DNA of 22,639 nt, from positions 1 through 22,639 of the forward strand of contig CAMAGQ010000009.1 in the NCBI GenBank assembly GCA_945833895.1, written 5' to 3'. This document shows positions 6,413 to 14,268 of the stretch, piece by piece. Within the stretch, counting starts at the first letter, position 1. Every line of letters begins with the position of its first letter. The position numbers were made by a program, and so were the translations under genes. The notes under the pieces were generated by a model, which made no database searches, was not told where the DNA came from, and saw only the letters and a list, made by a program, of their open reading frames with translations. The stretch is from an uncultured bacterium. Lineage in GTDB: Bacteria; Cyanobacteriota; Vampirovibrionia; Gastranaerophilales; Gastranaerophilaceae.

Positions 6413-8962
6413 ATGTCAGAGAATACACAAGATGTAATAAATGATAAAGGTATGGAAGCACTCAATGCGGTTGAAGAACAGCAGATTAATTCACAAATTG
6501 AGCAGCAGTACGAAGCGATAGAAACACACACTTCGGCAGATTACAGTGCAGATAACATCAGAGTTCTTGAAGGGCTTGAAGCGGTTAGAATAAGACCGGG
6601 GATGTATATCGGTTCAACTTCTCAAAGAGGTTTGCACCACTGTATCTATGAAATTGTCGATAACTCTATTGATGAATCTTTAGCGGGTTTTTGTACCGAT
6701 ATTTATGTAACAATCCACAAGGATAACAGTGTAACGGTTGAAGATAACGGTCGTGGTATTCCTGTTGACATAAAACCTGACAGCGGAAAATCAGCGTTGG
6801 AAATCGTTCACACGGTACTTCACGCAGGCGGAAAGTTCGGTGACGGCGGGTACAAGGTATCAGGCGGTTTGCACGGTGTTGGTGCTTCTGTTGTTAACGC
6901 TCTTTCTGAAAAGTATGTTGTAGAAGTTTCCCGTCAAGGTTTCGTTTGGCGTCAAGAATATATGAGAGGTGAACCTCTTGCTCCTGTTGAAAAAGGTGAA
7001 GCAACAGATAAAACAGGTACTAAAACAACATGGTGGCCTGATCCTGAAATCTTTACGGAAACTACCGAAATCGATTGCGATGTTATCGCTAACCGCTTGA
7101 GAGAAATGGCTTTCTTGAATAAAGGTTTGAAAATCATTTTCTCACCTCATGACTCGGAAGAAGTTGAAACCTTCCACTATGAAGGCGGTATCGGAAGTTA
7201 TGTTGAATTTTTGAACAAAAATAAAAATGTTTTACACGAAAAACCTATTTATATTGATAAGGTTGTCGGCGATTTGCAGGTTGAAGTTGCTATGCAATAT
7301 ACGGAATCTTACACGGAAAGCGTTCTGTCTTTTGCAAATAACATCAATACTCATTCGGGCGGTACTCACCTTACTGGGTTCAGAAACTCTATTACCCGTG
7401 TTTTGAACGATTATGCAAGAAAAAATAATATTCTTAAAGATTCTGAACAAAATCTTTCGGGTGAAGATGTTCGTGAAGGTTTGACGGCTATCGTTTCCGT
7501 TAAAATTCCTAACCCTGAATTTGAAGGTCAGACAAAAGAAAAACTCGGTTCACAAGAAGCAATGGGTGCGGTTCAAGATGCAGTAAGAGATAAATTGCAA
7601 GAATGGCTTGAGTTTAACCCTAAAATCGCTAAAATGATTATCGAAAAAACTCTGCAGGCACAAAGAGCAAGAGAAGCCGCAAGAAAAGCAAGAGAATTAA
7701 CAAGACGTAAGACCGTTCTTGAAAACTCTACTCTTCCGGGTAAACTTGCCGACTGTTCAAACAGAGAACCTGAAAAATGCGAAATCTTCCTTGTTGAGGG
7801 TGATTCAGCGGGTGGTTCTGCTAAACAGGGCAGAAACAGAATGTTCCAAGCAATTTTGCCTTTGAGAGGTAAAATCCTTAACGTTGAAAAAGCAAGGTTA
7901 GACAGAATTTACGGAAACAACGAAATTCAATCAATGGTTCAGGCTTTCGGTATAAAAATCAGCAGAAACGAAGAAGAAGTTGAAATTGACAAATTGAGAT
8001 ATCACAAAATCATCATCATGACAGATGCTGATGTCGACGGTGCTCACATTAGAACATTGATGTTAACGTTCTTCTTTAGATATGCAAGACCGTTGATTGA
8101 ACAGGGTTACGTTTATATCGCACAGCCGCCTTTATTCAAGGTTACACAGGGTAAAACTTCAGAATACTTGTTCAATGAACACGTACTTGACAAAATGCTT
8201 AAAGAACGCGGTATTAAGAACTTGACATTATCTGATAAACTTAAAAAGAATGTTAAAACAGGTGATGAGTTGTTAGAATTGATTAAAAATATGTCAGAAT
8301 TCTATCATTCCTACAACAATCCGATTTTGAACCTCTATCCTGCGGTATTCTTACGTGGTTTGGTTCGTTCTGATATAAAAATCGAAGATTTTGACAGTCA
8401 GTCAAGAATGAATGAAATTTGTGAGTATTTGAATCATTATCTTTCTGACCACGCTAAAAACTACAACATTCAGGAGGCTGAAAATTATAAGGTAGATGTT
8501 AAATACAATCCTGAAAATTCAAAATACTCATTTGTTTTACATTTGAATGAAGAAGAACATGTTGTTCTAAATCCGAGCATCATAAAGAGTACAGAGTATA
8601 AGAAATTAAAATCTTCTTATCCGTTAATTCGTGATTTCTTGATTGAGGAATCTGACGGATTGTTACTCGAAACAGATACTGAAAAACATGAAATCGACTC
8701 ATTTGAAAAACTTCAAAAACTTATTGATGACAGAGGTCAAAAAGGCTTGCAAATCCAGAGATTTAAAGGTCTTGGTGAAATGATGCCGCAACAGTTGTGG
8801 GAAACAACAATGGACCCTGCAACAAGAACTCTGTTAAAGGTTAATATTGAAGATGCAATGCTTTGCGATCAGTTGTTTGATGTATTGATGGGCGATAAGG
8901 TTGAACCTCGTCGTGATTTCATCGAATCAAATGCTGTTTATGCAACAAATATTGATACCTAA
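6413..8962 (+). CDS. gyrB: DNA gyrase subunit B, long form
   Basis: GyrB is the ATPase subunit of gyrase, which with GyrA puts negative supercoils into DNA. Numbering from the chosen start gives 849 residues. The first 45 residues are a Glu/Gln-rich extension. The GHKL ATPase follows, with EIVDNSIDES (80-89), DNGRGIP (111-117) and GGLHGVGASVVN (151-162), and the QTK loop at 373-375. The TOPRIM domain has EGDSAGGSA (462-470) and the metal Asp triad DADVD (538-542). An insert of about 170 residues (roughly 580-755) lies before IQRFKGLGEM (781-790), as in proteobacterial GyrB and unlike the about 640-residue Firmicute form. QLWETTMDP (793-801) supports GyrB over ParE. I chose ATG 6413 because AGGGAG sits 6 bases before it; the in-frame ATG at 6407 directly abuts that sequence. 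gyrA is not adjacent. Confidence 0.97.
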   Translation: MSENTQDVINDKGMEALNAVEEQQINSQIEQQYEAIETHTSADYSADNIRVLEGLEAVRIRPGMYIGSTSQRGLHHCIYEIVDNSIDESLAGFCTDIYVTIHKDNSVTVEDNGRGIPVDIKPDSGKSALEIVHTVLHAGGKFGDGGYKVSGGLHGVGASVVNALSEKYVVEVSRQGFVWRQEYMRGEPLAPVEKGEATDKTGTKTTWWPDPEIFTETTEIDCDVIANRLREMAFLNKGLKIIFSPHDSEEVETFHYEGGIGSYVEFLNKNKNVLHEKPIYIDKVVGDLQVEVAMQYTESYTESVLSFANNINTHSGGTHLTGFRNSITRVLNDYARKNNILKDSEQNLSGEDVREGLTAIVSVKIPNPEFEGQTKEKLGSQEAMGAVQDAVRDKLQEWLEFNPKIAKMIIEKTLQAQRAREAARKARELTRRKTVLENSTLPGKLADCSNREPEKCEIFLVEGDSAGGSAKQGRNRMFQAILPLRGKILNVEKARLDRIYGNNEIQSMVQAFGIKISRNEEEVEIDKLRYHKIIIMTDADVDGAHIRTLMLTFFFRYARPLIEQGYVYIAQPPLFKVTQGKTSEYLFNEHVLDKMLKERGIKNLTLSDKLKKNVKTGDELLELIKNMSEFYHSYNNPILNLYPAVFLRGLVRSDIKIEDFDSQSRMNEICEYLNHYLSDHAKNYNIQEAENYKVDVKYNPENSKYSFVLHLNEEEHVVLNPSIIKSTEYKKLKSSYPLIRDFLIEESDGLLLETDTEKHEIDSFEKLQKLIDDRGQKGLQIQRFKGLGEMMPQQLWETTMDPATRTLLKVNIEDAMLCDQLFDVLMGDKVEPRRDFIESNAVYATNIDT

Positions 8963-8988
8963 GTCTACTTGTTAAATTCACACAAAAT

Positions 8989-9020
8989 AAAAAGGTTAGA
9001 TATTTTCATCTAACCTTTTT
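8989..9020. terminator. Bidirectional rho-independent terminator
   Basis: AAAAAGGTTAGAT (8989-9001) and ATCTAACCTTTTT (9008-9020) form a perfect 13-bp stem with a 6-base loop. The A and T ends make it work in both directions, for gyrB and for the convergent gene at 9053-11638. Confidence 0.9.
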
Positions 9021-9052
9021 GATTGCTTAACCAATCAAGATATAAAACATAT

Positions 9053-11638
9053 TTACCCCTTAATATTCGCTGTGAAATTACTAAACACCGATTTTTCGTC
9101 TTGTTTAAATATTAAATTTGTATTACTGTTTAATGTTGGAATATTTACTGTTGTATTTACAGTTTGAGAATTTCCTCCGCGAGGTGCAACTTCGTATGAT
9201 TTAATTGATCTTTTTCCTGTTAAGCGTTGCATAAAGTTATAATATTTTTTAGTAAAGCCGGTTGAATTATTTTGTTTTGTTTCAATGTCAATCAGTTCGT
9301 TTCTTGTGTGTGCTTTAATCGGTGTTCCGACTGAAGAACGGGTCAAGATTTCACCAAGTGTTGTATTAGTTAATGTTATCCAGCTCATTCCAAGAAGTGA
9401 AGAGTTGTATTGATTTCTGAAGGTTGAATTGAATAAGTCAATCAACAATGTTTGATAGAATAATCGAGAACCTTCCTGTACAAATCTTTCTTTGAATTTG
9501 GTGTTCGCACCGTCTTTGTCGTTACCGTTTGATTTTAGCATTACCATATTGTAGTTATCTGTCATCAAGAACCATATTGTAGCGATTGATGCGGCTGTTT
9601 TGGCAAGGTTTGACAACTCTGCGTTAGAAACACTTGACAATGAGTCGACGTTGAACGCTTTCAGAAGGTTTACCTGAACGTAATCTTTAAACTGCTCTTT
9701 GTTGAAGTTCTTTTTCGTTGCTTGTTTGCAGATTTTATCAAAACTTTTTGCTAAAGCCTCAATGTCTTTTGTTGCAGATTTCGGTGCGGATTTTCTAAAG
9801 ACGTTCATAAGTTTTTCGTCAACCATCCAGTAAGGAAGAGTTACGGTGTTCCACATAAACTTGAACGGAGCAATGACAAAGTCAACCAAAGGTTTTATCG
9901 GAATTGTAATTTTATTATTTTTTACAAATTTTTTAGGGGCAAAAGGAATGGTTACCCTTTTATCACGTGTGCCCATATCAATAAACATTTTACCGTTTTC
10001 TTCAATGATTGCCGAGTTCCCGACTTGTTCGTATTTTTGAGCAAGTTTTTCAAAATTCTTTTCTTGTTTTAACACATTTATTACGGCGTCAAATCTTTCT
10101 TTGTCAACGACGAATTTTTCTGAGGTTAATTTTTTGTACAAATCTTTAAACGGTCTGTATAGAACTTTATCTTCAAAAACTTTGACTGCATTTTTCAGAC
10201 TTAATTCTTCCTGAGAAAGCGAACCATATTTATTAATATCCATTGATTTCAGGTTGTCATTAAGTTTTTCAAACGCTTTATCAATTTCTAATTCAGCATA
10301 TTTTTTAGGATTGTTAATTTTCATATTATCAAAATATTTTATTGCCATATTTTTAATAGCAGGAATATTTTTAAATCCTTTTATTCCGTAGCCGAGACCT
10401 AAGATTACAGCAGATGCTTTCATAACCGTATCAAATGATAACAGCGGTTTTTGCTGTTCTTTTTGAGGTTTTTCGGTGGTTGTATTGTTGTTTTGATTTC
10501 CTGTTGAAGGAATATCTTTTTGAGGTTTAATTTTTGCTTCAGGAGCGTGATTTCTTTCGTTTTCCGCTCTTGCTTCTTCAGGTGTTAATCTTGTAATGTG
10601 TTTTCCGTTAGACAAACGGGAGAACATTTCTGTTACAAGAACTGTAGTACCTGTTGTCAGGACGATTCCGAATTTAGATTTGTTGATAAATTTCTGGAAA
10701 GCACCCATTGTAATAAGAGTTAAGTAACCGCTTGTTAAAATCCTGCTTGTTTCCTGTTTAAATCTCACTTTGCGTTCGTGTTCTGCGGCTTTAGGGTCAT
10801 CATCCATCATTCTTGAAAGGTTATAAGCATCGTTTGCAAGAAAGATTGCAGGCGGTAAACCTGAAACTAATCTGTTTAATGCTCTTTCGTGTTTTGTATC
10901 GTAGTTTCCTGATTTAGGGTCAAACATTTTCAATGAACTCTGGAAAACTTTTGAACCTAATTTTTCTTCAACCTCTTCTGATACTTTTGCAAGTTCTTCT
11001 TTTGTTAATTCTTTTACTGTTTTGCCTAACTTTTTCGCTAATGCTTCTTGTGCGGATTTTAATTGAACATCTTTATATGTAATAAGACCTATTAGCGAGT
11101 TAACTTTTGATTCTATTTTTGAACGTTGTCTTATATTTTTGAATAAAGGTTTCTCAAGAACTCCTTCTGACCATTTTCCTAATCCCGGAATTTTTCCGAG
11201 AAGTTCGACCCCTCCGTTAAGCATATCCCCCGGAAGTATTTTGAACGGGTACAACATGCCATCAAGTGCAAGGTGAGGGATTGTCTTTTTCGCAATCTTA
11301 ATATTGTCGCCGTCTACTTTAATGAGGTTGGAAACTTCTTTAGCATGCTTTGTTGTAATGTCGTCAAATAAATCGTGTCCCATTTGTCCGACATATTTAT
11401 CTATAAATTGAAAAAATTCAGATTTACTGTAAACCTTTTCTAAATCTTTGTACCTTATAGAAAGACCTTTAAAACTCAAATCTTGTGGATTTTGCTTTAA
11501 AGGTCTCTTAATATCTTGATAGTTATACTGTAATGAATTTTTTAAAGGGGTCAAGTGGGACTCGGAATTGAGTGACATGTACTCCTGTTTATGTTTTCGT
11601 CTGTCTATTCGATAATTTACTGCAATGTTAATAATCAT
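9053..11638 (-). CDS. Large unrecognised protein with several hydrophobic segments (861 residues)
   Basis: I do not recognise this family. The N-terminus is basic and not a clear signal peptide; LSFKGLS lies at 54-60. Residues 60-290 are mostly charged helical sequence with a Lys/Glu-rich coiled-coil-like part at 195-235. Hydrophobic or amphipathic segments are at about 300-316, 322-338, 403-420, 583-605, 680-692 and 745-762. Residues 355-398 form a polar linker rich in Asn, Thr, Gln, Lys and Pro. Residues 430-560 are again helical and charged. The C-terminal 40 residues are Asn/Thr-rich. No catalytic motif stands out. It may be membrane-associated, but the hydrophobic stretches are short and weak. 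The upstream start has GGAAGTG 5 bases before it; a Met 20 residues further in also has GGAG close by and remains possible. It is a single gene between a terminator and the divergent fixC promoter. Confidence 0.75.
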   Translation of the reverse strand: MIINIAVNYRIDRRKHKQEYMSLNSESHLTPLKNSLQYNYQDIKRPLKQNPQDLSFKGLSIRYKDLEKVYSKSEFFQFIDKYVGQMGHDLFDDITTKHAKEVSNLIKVDGDNIKIAKKTIPHLALDGMLYPFKILPGDMLNGGVELLGKIPGLGKWSEGVLEKPLFKNIRQRSKIESKVNSLIGLITYKDVQLKSAQEALAKKLGKTVKELTKEELAKVSEEVEEKLGSKVFQSSLKMFDPKSGNYDTKHERALNRLVSGLPPAIFLANDAYNLSRMMDDDPKAAEHERKVRFKQETSRILTSGYLTLITMGAFQKFINKSKFGIVLTTGTTVLVTEMFSRLSNGKHITRLTPEEARAENERNHAPEAKIKPQKDIPSTGNQNNNTTTEKPQKEQQKPLLSFDTVMKASAVILGLGYGIKGFKNIPAIKNMAIKYFDNMKINNPKKYAELEIDKAFEKLNDNLKSMDINKYGSLSQEELSLKNAVKVFEDKVLYRPFKDLYKKLTSEKFVVDKERFDAVINVLKQEKNFEKLAQKYEQVGNSAIIEENGKMFIDMGTRDKRVTIPFAPKKFVKNNKITIPIKPLVDFVIAPFKFMWNTVTLPYWMVDEKLMNVFRKSAPKSATKDIEALAKSFDKICKQATKKNFNKEQFKDYVQVNLLKAFNVDSLSSVSNAELSNLAKTAASIATIWFLMTDNYNMVMLKSNGNDKDGANTKFKERFVQEGSRLFYQTLLIDLFNSTFRNQYNSSLLGMSWITLTNTTLGEILTRSSVGTPIKAHTRNELIDIETKQNNSTGFTKKYYNFMQRLTGKRSIKSYEVAPRGGNSQTVNTTVNIPTLNSNTNLIFKQDEKSVFSNFTANIKG

Positions 11639-11777
11639 ATTTCACTTCCGTTTTTTTGTATTTTCTTTCATATAAAAGTAAAAGGCAAGTATTTTTTGCT
11701 AAAAGTTTACGTATTTTTACAATTATTTTTATAATATTTAATAAAATAGATTGAGTCAGTAATCTTTTGTAACTATT

Positions 11778-11805
11778 TTGCCCCGGTTAGAAATTAGTGT
11801 ATAAT
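11778..11805 (+). promoter_or_regulatory. Promoter for the fixC-fixX unit
   Basis: TTGCCC (11778-11783) and a consensus TATAAT (11800-11805) are 16 bases apart. GGAG lies 7 bases after the -10 box and about 10 bases before the ATG at 11826. Confidence 0.6.
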
Positions 11806-11825
11806 TGAATTGGAGATAGTTTTAT

Positions 11826-13124
11826 ATGTTAAAACAAGAAAACAAAACTGATGTAATAGTTGTCGGAGCAGGACCTGCGGGTGTAGCCTGTGCGATTACG
11901 CTTGCAAGAAGCGGAAAAGAGGTAGTTCTCATTGAACGCGGATTGTTTGCGGGAAGTAAGAATGTTTTTGGCGGTGCGATTTATACTCAGCCGACAAAAG
12001 AGATTTTTCCTGATTTTGAAACGACAGCACCTGTCGAACGTCGTACAGTTCAGCATAATTTTGCGATTTTAGGTGAGGTTGATTCTACGACTATTTCATA
12101 CAGAAAAAATGATAATTCAAGTTACTCCGTGATTAGGGGTAAGTTTGACCGCTGGGCTGCCAATGAAGCGAAAAAAGCGGGTGTTTATCTTGTTGAAGAA
12201 ACTGTTGTCCGTGAACTTATAAAAGAAAAAAATAAAATTATTGGTGTAAAGACCGAACTTGAGAAATTTTATTCGGATATCGTAATCCTTGCTGACGGGG
12301 TTAATTCACTCCTTGCAAAGCAAATCGGATTACGTAAGGATATTAATACTAAAGATATCGCTTTGAGTGTAAAAGAAGTTATAAAGTTAGATAAAGACGT
12401 GATAAATCAGCGGTTTAACGTAAAAGATAGTGAAGGCGTTATAACCGAAATCTTTGGCGGGTCTATGCTCGGACTTCTCGGGTTAGGGTTTATGTACACA
12501 AATAAAGACTCTGTAACTTTAGGGCTTGGAATTACTCTCAATGAACTTGTTGACTCAAAAATCAGCCCTTATGAGTATTTGGAACAGTTAAAACAGCATC
12601 CTTCAATTGCACCTTTAATTGAAGGCGGAACATTAAAAGAGTATTCAGCCCATCTAATTCCTGAGGGCGGTTATAAGAAAATTCCTAAACTCGTTGATAA
12701 CGGGGTTATGGTAGTAGGCGATGCCGGCATGCTGGTTAACAATCTTCACTGGGAAGGTACTAACCTTGCGATGATTAGCGGTAAACTTGCCGCTGAAACG
12801 GCAATCGAAGCACTTAATAATAACGACTTTTCTAAAAAAATGCTTTCTTTGTATGAAAATAAATTGAAAGAGTCTTTTGTTTTAAAAGATATGAAAACAT
12901 ACAAAGATTTGATGGATACTATGCACTCAAGAAAAATGGCGTTTTTATCTTATTATTTCAAGAAAATCAATGCGTTTTTTGAAATGTTCACGTCTGTTAA
13001 CAGTATTCCGAAGAAAGAAAATTTCAGAGGCTTTATAAAAAGTATTTTTACCGACAGAAAACCTATCGAGTTGGTCAAAGATTGTTTTGCTGTCTTGAAA
13101 TTATTGTGGAGTATTTTGTTATGA
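11826..13124 (+). CDS. fixC: FixC-like flavoprotein, electron transfer flavoprotein-quinone oxidoreductase family
   Basis: FixC is the FAD-containing subunit that passes electrons from the FixAB flavoprotein to quinone in the FixABCX electron-bifurcating complex; related ETF-QO proteins oxidise ETF. This 432-residue protein starts with a dinucleotide-binding fold, VVGAGPAG (12-19) to VLIERG (34-39). It has ILADGVNS (154-161), the late FAD motif VVGDAGMLVN (296-305) and HWEGTNLAM (308-316), a strong family signature. The C-terminal 90 residues are basic and partly hydrophobic, consistent with contact with the membrane. Length matches FixC. fixX begins inside its stop codon (ATGA). No fixA/fixB or etfAB is in this window, so its electron donor must be encoded elsewhere or be different. 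Confidence 0.9.
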   Translation: MLKQENKTDVIVVGAGPAGVACAITLARSGKEVVLIERGLFAGSKNVFGGAIYTQPTKEIFPDFETTAPVERRTVQHNFAILGEVDSTTISYRKNDNSSYSVIRGKFDRWAANEAKKAGVYLVEETVVRELIKEKNKIIGVKTELEKFYSDIVILADGVNSLLAKQIGLRKDINTKDIALSVKEVIKLDKDVINQRFNVKDSEGVITEIFGGSMLGLLGLGFMYTNKDSVTLGLGITLNELVDSKISPYEYLEQLKQHPSIAPLIEGGTLKEYSAHLIPEGGYKKIPKLVDNGVMVVGDAGMLVNNLHWEGTNLAMISGKLAAETAIEALNNNDFSKKMLSLYENKLKESFVLKDMKTYKDLMDTMHSRKMAFLSYYFKKINAFFEMFTSVNSIPKKENFRGFIKSIFTDRKPIELVKDCFAVLKLLWSILL

Positions 13125-13399
13125 ATATAGATAAAAAATTATATACGTTAAAATATACACCTGATACAGAGTCGCACTTGAAAATAACAGACAAGGAAAA
13201 GTGCAGGTTGTGCATTTCCAAAAACTGTACACATATTTGTCCTGCAAAGGTTTACGAGTGGAATGCAGACACTCAGGAAATAATTATTAATTACGAAAAT
13301 TGTCTTGAATGCGGAGCATGCAGAATTGCTTGTGAAAAAAGAGTAATAGATTGGCAATATCCGAAAGGCACAAAAGGAGTTACATTTAAACAAGGTTAA
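13121..13399 (+). CDS. fixX: FixX-like ferredoxin
   Basis: This 92-residue iron-sulfur protein partners FixC. It has two Cys groups: C28-x2-C31-x4-C36-x3-C40-P and CLECGACRIAC (Cys61, 64, 67, 71), followed by the FixX signature IDWQYPKGTKGV. Eight Cys could hold two [4Fe-4S] clusters, as in nitrogen-fixing-type FixX; the short E. coli-type protein lacks the first group. The start is the ATG that overlaps the fixC stop (ATGA), with GGAG about 10 bases upstream. A longer reading from 13082 would add 13 residues lying inside fixC and has no support. It lies in the operon after fixC and 25 bases before the RWYD protein. Confidence 0.9.
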   Translation: MNIDKKLYTLKYTPDTESHLKITDKEKCRLCISKNCTHICPAKVYEWNADTQEIIINYENCLECGACRIACEKRVIDWQYPKGTKGVTFKQG

Positions 13400-13424
13400 A
13401 ATATAAAGTAAAGGAGAGAAAATT

Positions 13425-13793
13425 ATGAAGGAAGAGTATTCAAGCCACTACAGACGCTGGTATGACAAAGATCCCGTTTTATCAGAAGCGGTAAAAACAT
13501 TAGAAGAAACAGACGACCAAACTCAGATTAGAGTAGCACTGAATTTAATCAAAATTATCATTGAACACAATATTGAAGATGAAAAATATGAAGCGGTCGA
13601 TGATATTATAAATGCCGTGGGTTCAGGATTAGATGATAATCGCAGAGGTCGTTGGTATGATATCGATACAACCTTAAGAACAGCAATGAATATGTTGCAA
13701 AATTGTCCGGCTGATACTCAAAAAATTATCGCAAAAGAGATGGCACAGTTGGTTTTGTCAAAGATTAAAACAGAAGACGAGGACGAAGAATAG
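13425..13793 (+). CDS. Small unrecognised protein built of two RWYD modules
   Basis: I do not recognise this 122-residue soluble protein by name. It contains an internal duplication with an offset of exactly 65 residues. RWYDKDPVLSEAVKTL at 11-26 aligns with RWYDIDTTLRTAMNML at 76-91, and the ungapped alignment continues through Thr33-Gln34 versus Thr98-Gln99 and a following hydrophobic helix (37-46 versus 102-111). Conserved positions are R-W-Y-D-x-D, then Leu, Ala and Leu at three- or four-residue spacing, which suggests each module is a helical hairpin. The C-terminus is acidic (TEDEDEE). A good AGGAG precedes the ATG, and only 25 bases separate it from fixX, so it is probably co-expressed with fixCX. 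A role with that redox pair is guilt by association only. Confidence 0.8.
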   Translation: MKEEYSSHYRRWYDKDPVLSEAVKTLEETDDQTQIRVALNLIKIIIEHNIEDEKYEAVDDIINAVGSGLDDNRRGRWYDIDTTLRTAMNMLQNCPADTQKIIAKEMAQLVLSKIKTEDEDEE

Positions 13794-13833
13794 ATATTCC
13801 CTGCGTAATTGTTATAATTTTTCAATTAAATAA

Positions 13834-13843
13834 AGGATATCCT
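13834..13843. repeat. 10-bp palindrome upstream of winged-helix gene
   Basis: AGGATATCCT lies 28 bases before the start of the small winged-helix protein and 15 bases after a TATAAT (13813-13818) with no good -35 box. It could be an autoregulatory site, but a palindrome this short can occur by chance. Confidence 0.25.
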
Positions 13844-13871
13844 GATAATATATTTAGGTTAAACTTTTAAT

Positions 13872-14192
13872 ATGGACGATTTACATCAAGATGAAGACAA
13901 AGCACTAAAATCAATCGGTATGGAGTTAATGTTTTTGACTCCCGAAAAGTGTTCCTCAGATAAAGGCATAACGGCTGTCGAACTTGCAAAACTGGTTGAT
14001 TTGCCTATTGATATTGTAAAAAAGAAATTGACAATACTTAAAGATAAAGGAATTGTCAGAGTTTCTGGCATAAATCCTAAGTATTGGAAATTTGACGAAT
14101 ATCAATTTCAGCGAATGGACGAAGATGATGAGGTATATCTTTTGCTGTGCAGTTTTGATGATGTCGATTTCGACAAATATTTTTCATATTAA
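13872..14192 (+). CDS. Small winged-helix protein
   Basis: This is a 106-residue acidic protein. Residues about 29-72 look like a winged helix-turn-helix: ITAVELAKLVDLPIDIVKKKL (helix-turn-helix), then LKDKGIVRVSG and a short strand. This resembles the DNA-binding part of ArsR/MarR-type regulators, but there is no sensor domain and the rest is rich in Asp and Glu (MDEDDEVYLL, DDVDFDKYF), which may make it a protein-binding rather than DNA-binding module. The start has only a weak Shine-Dalgarno (AGG about 13 bases upstream). It follows the RWYD gene by 78 bases and precedes lysA by 76 bases, so its operon membership is unclear. Confidence 0.7.
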   Translation: MDDLHQDEDKALKSIGMELMFLTPEKCSSDKGITAVELAKLVDLPIDIVKKKLTILKDKGIVRVSGINPKYWKFDEYQFQRMDEDDEVYLLLCSFDDVDFDKYFSY

Positions 14193-14268
14193 ATACTTAA
14201 TTTATTGTATGTAAAAACGTCAAAATTATGTTATTATAAATACGGATAATCAAAGATAGAGGTGTAAT

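Noticed and set aside
6413..8962. Topoisomerase IV subunit ParE
   Set aside because: The C-terminal insert and the QLWETTMDP motif favour GyrB; no parC is adjacent.
13082..13120. Longer N-terminus for FixX
   Set aside because: The 13 extra residues lie inside fixC and resemble no FixX; the ATGA overlap start at 13121 has GGAG at good spacing.
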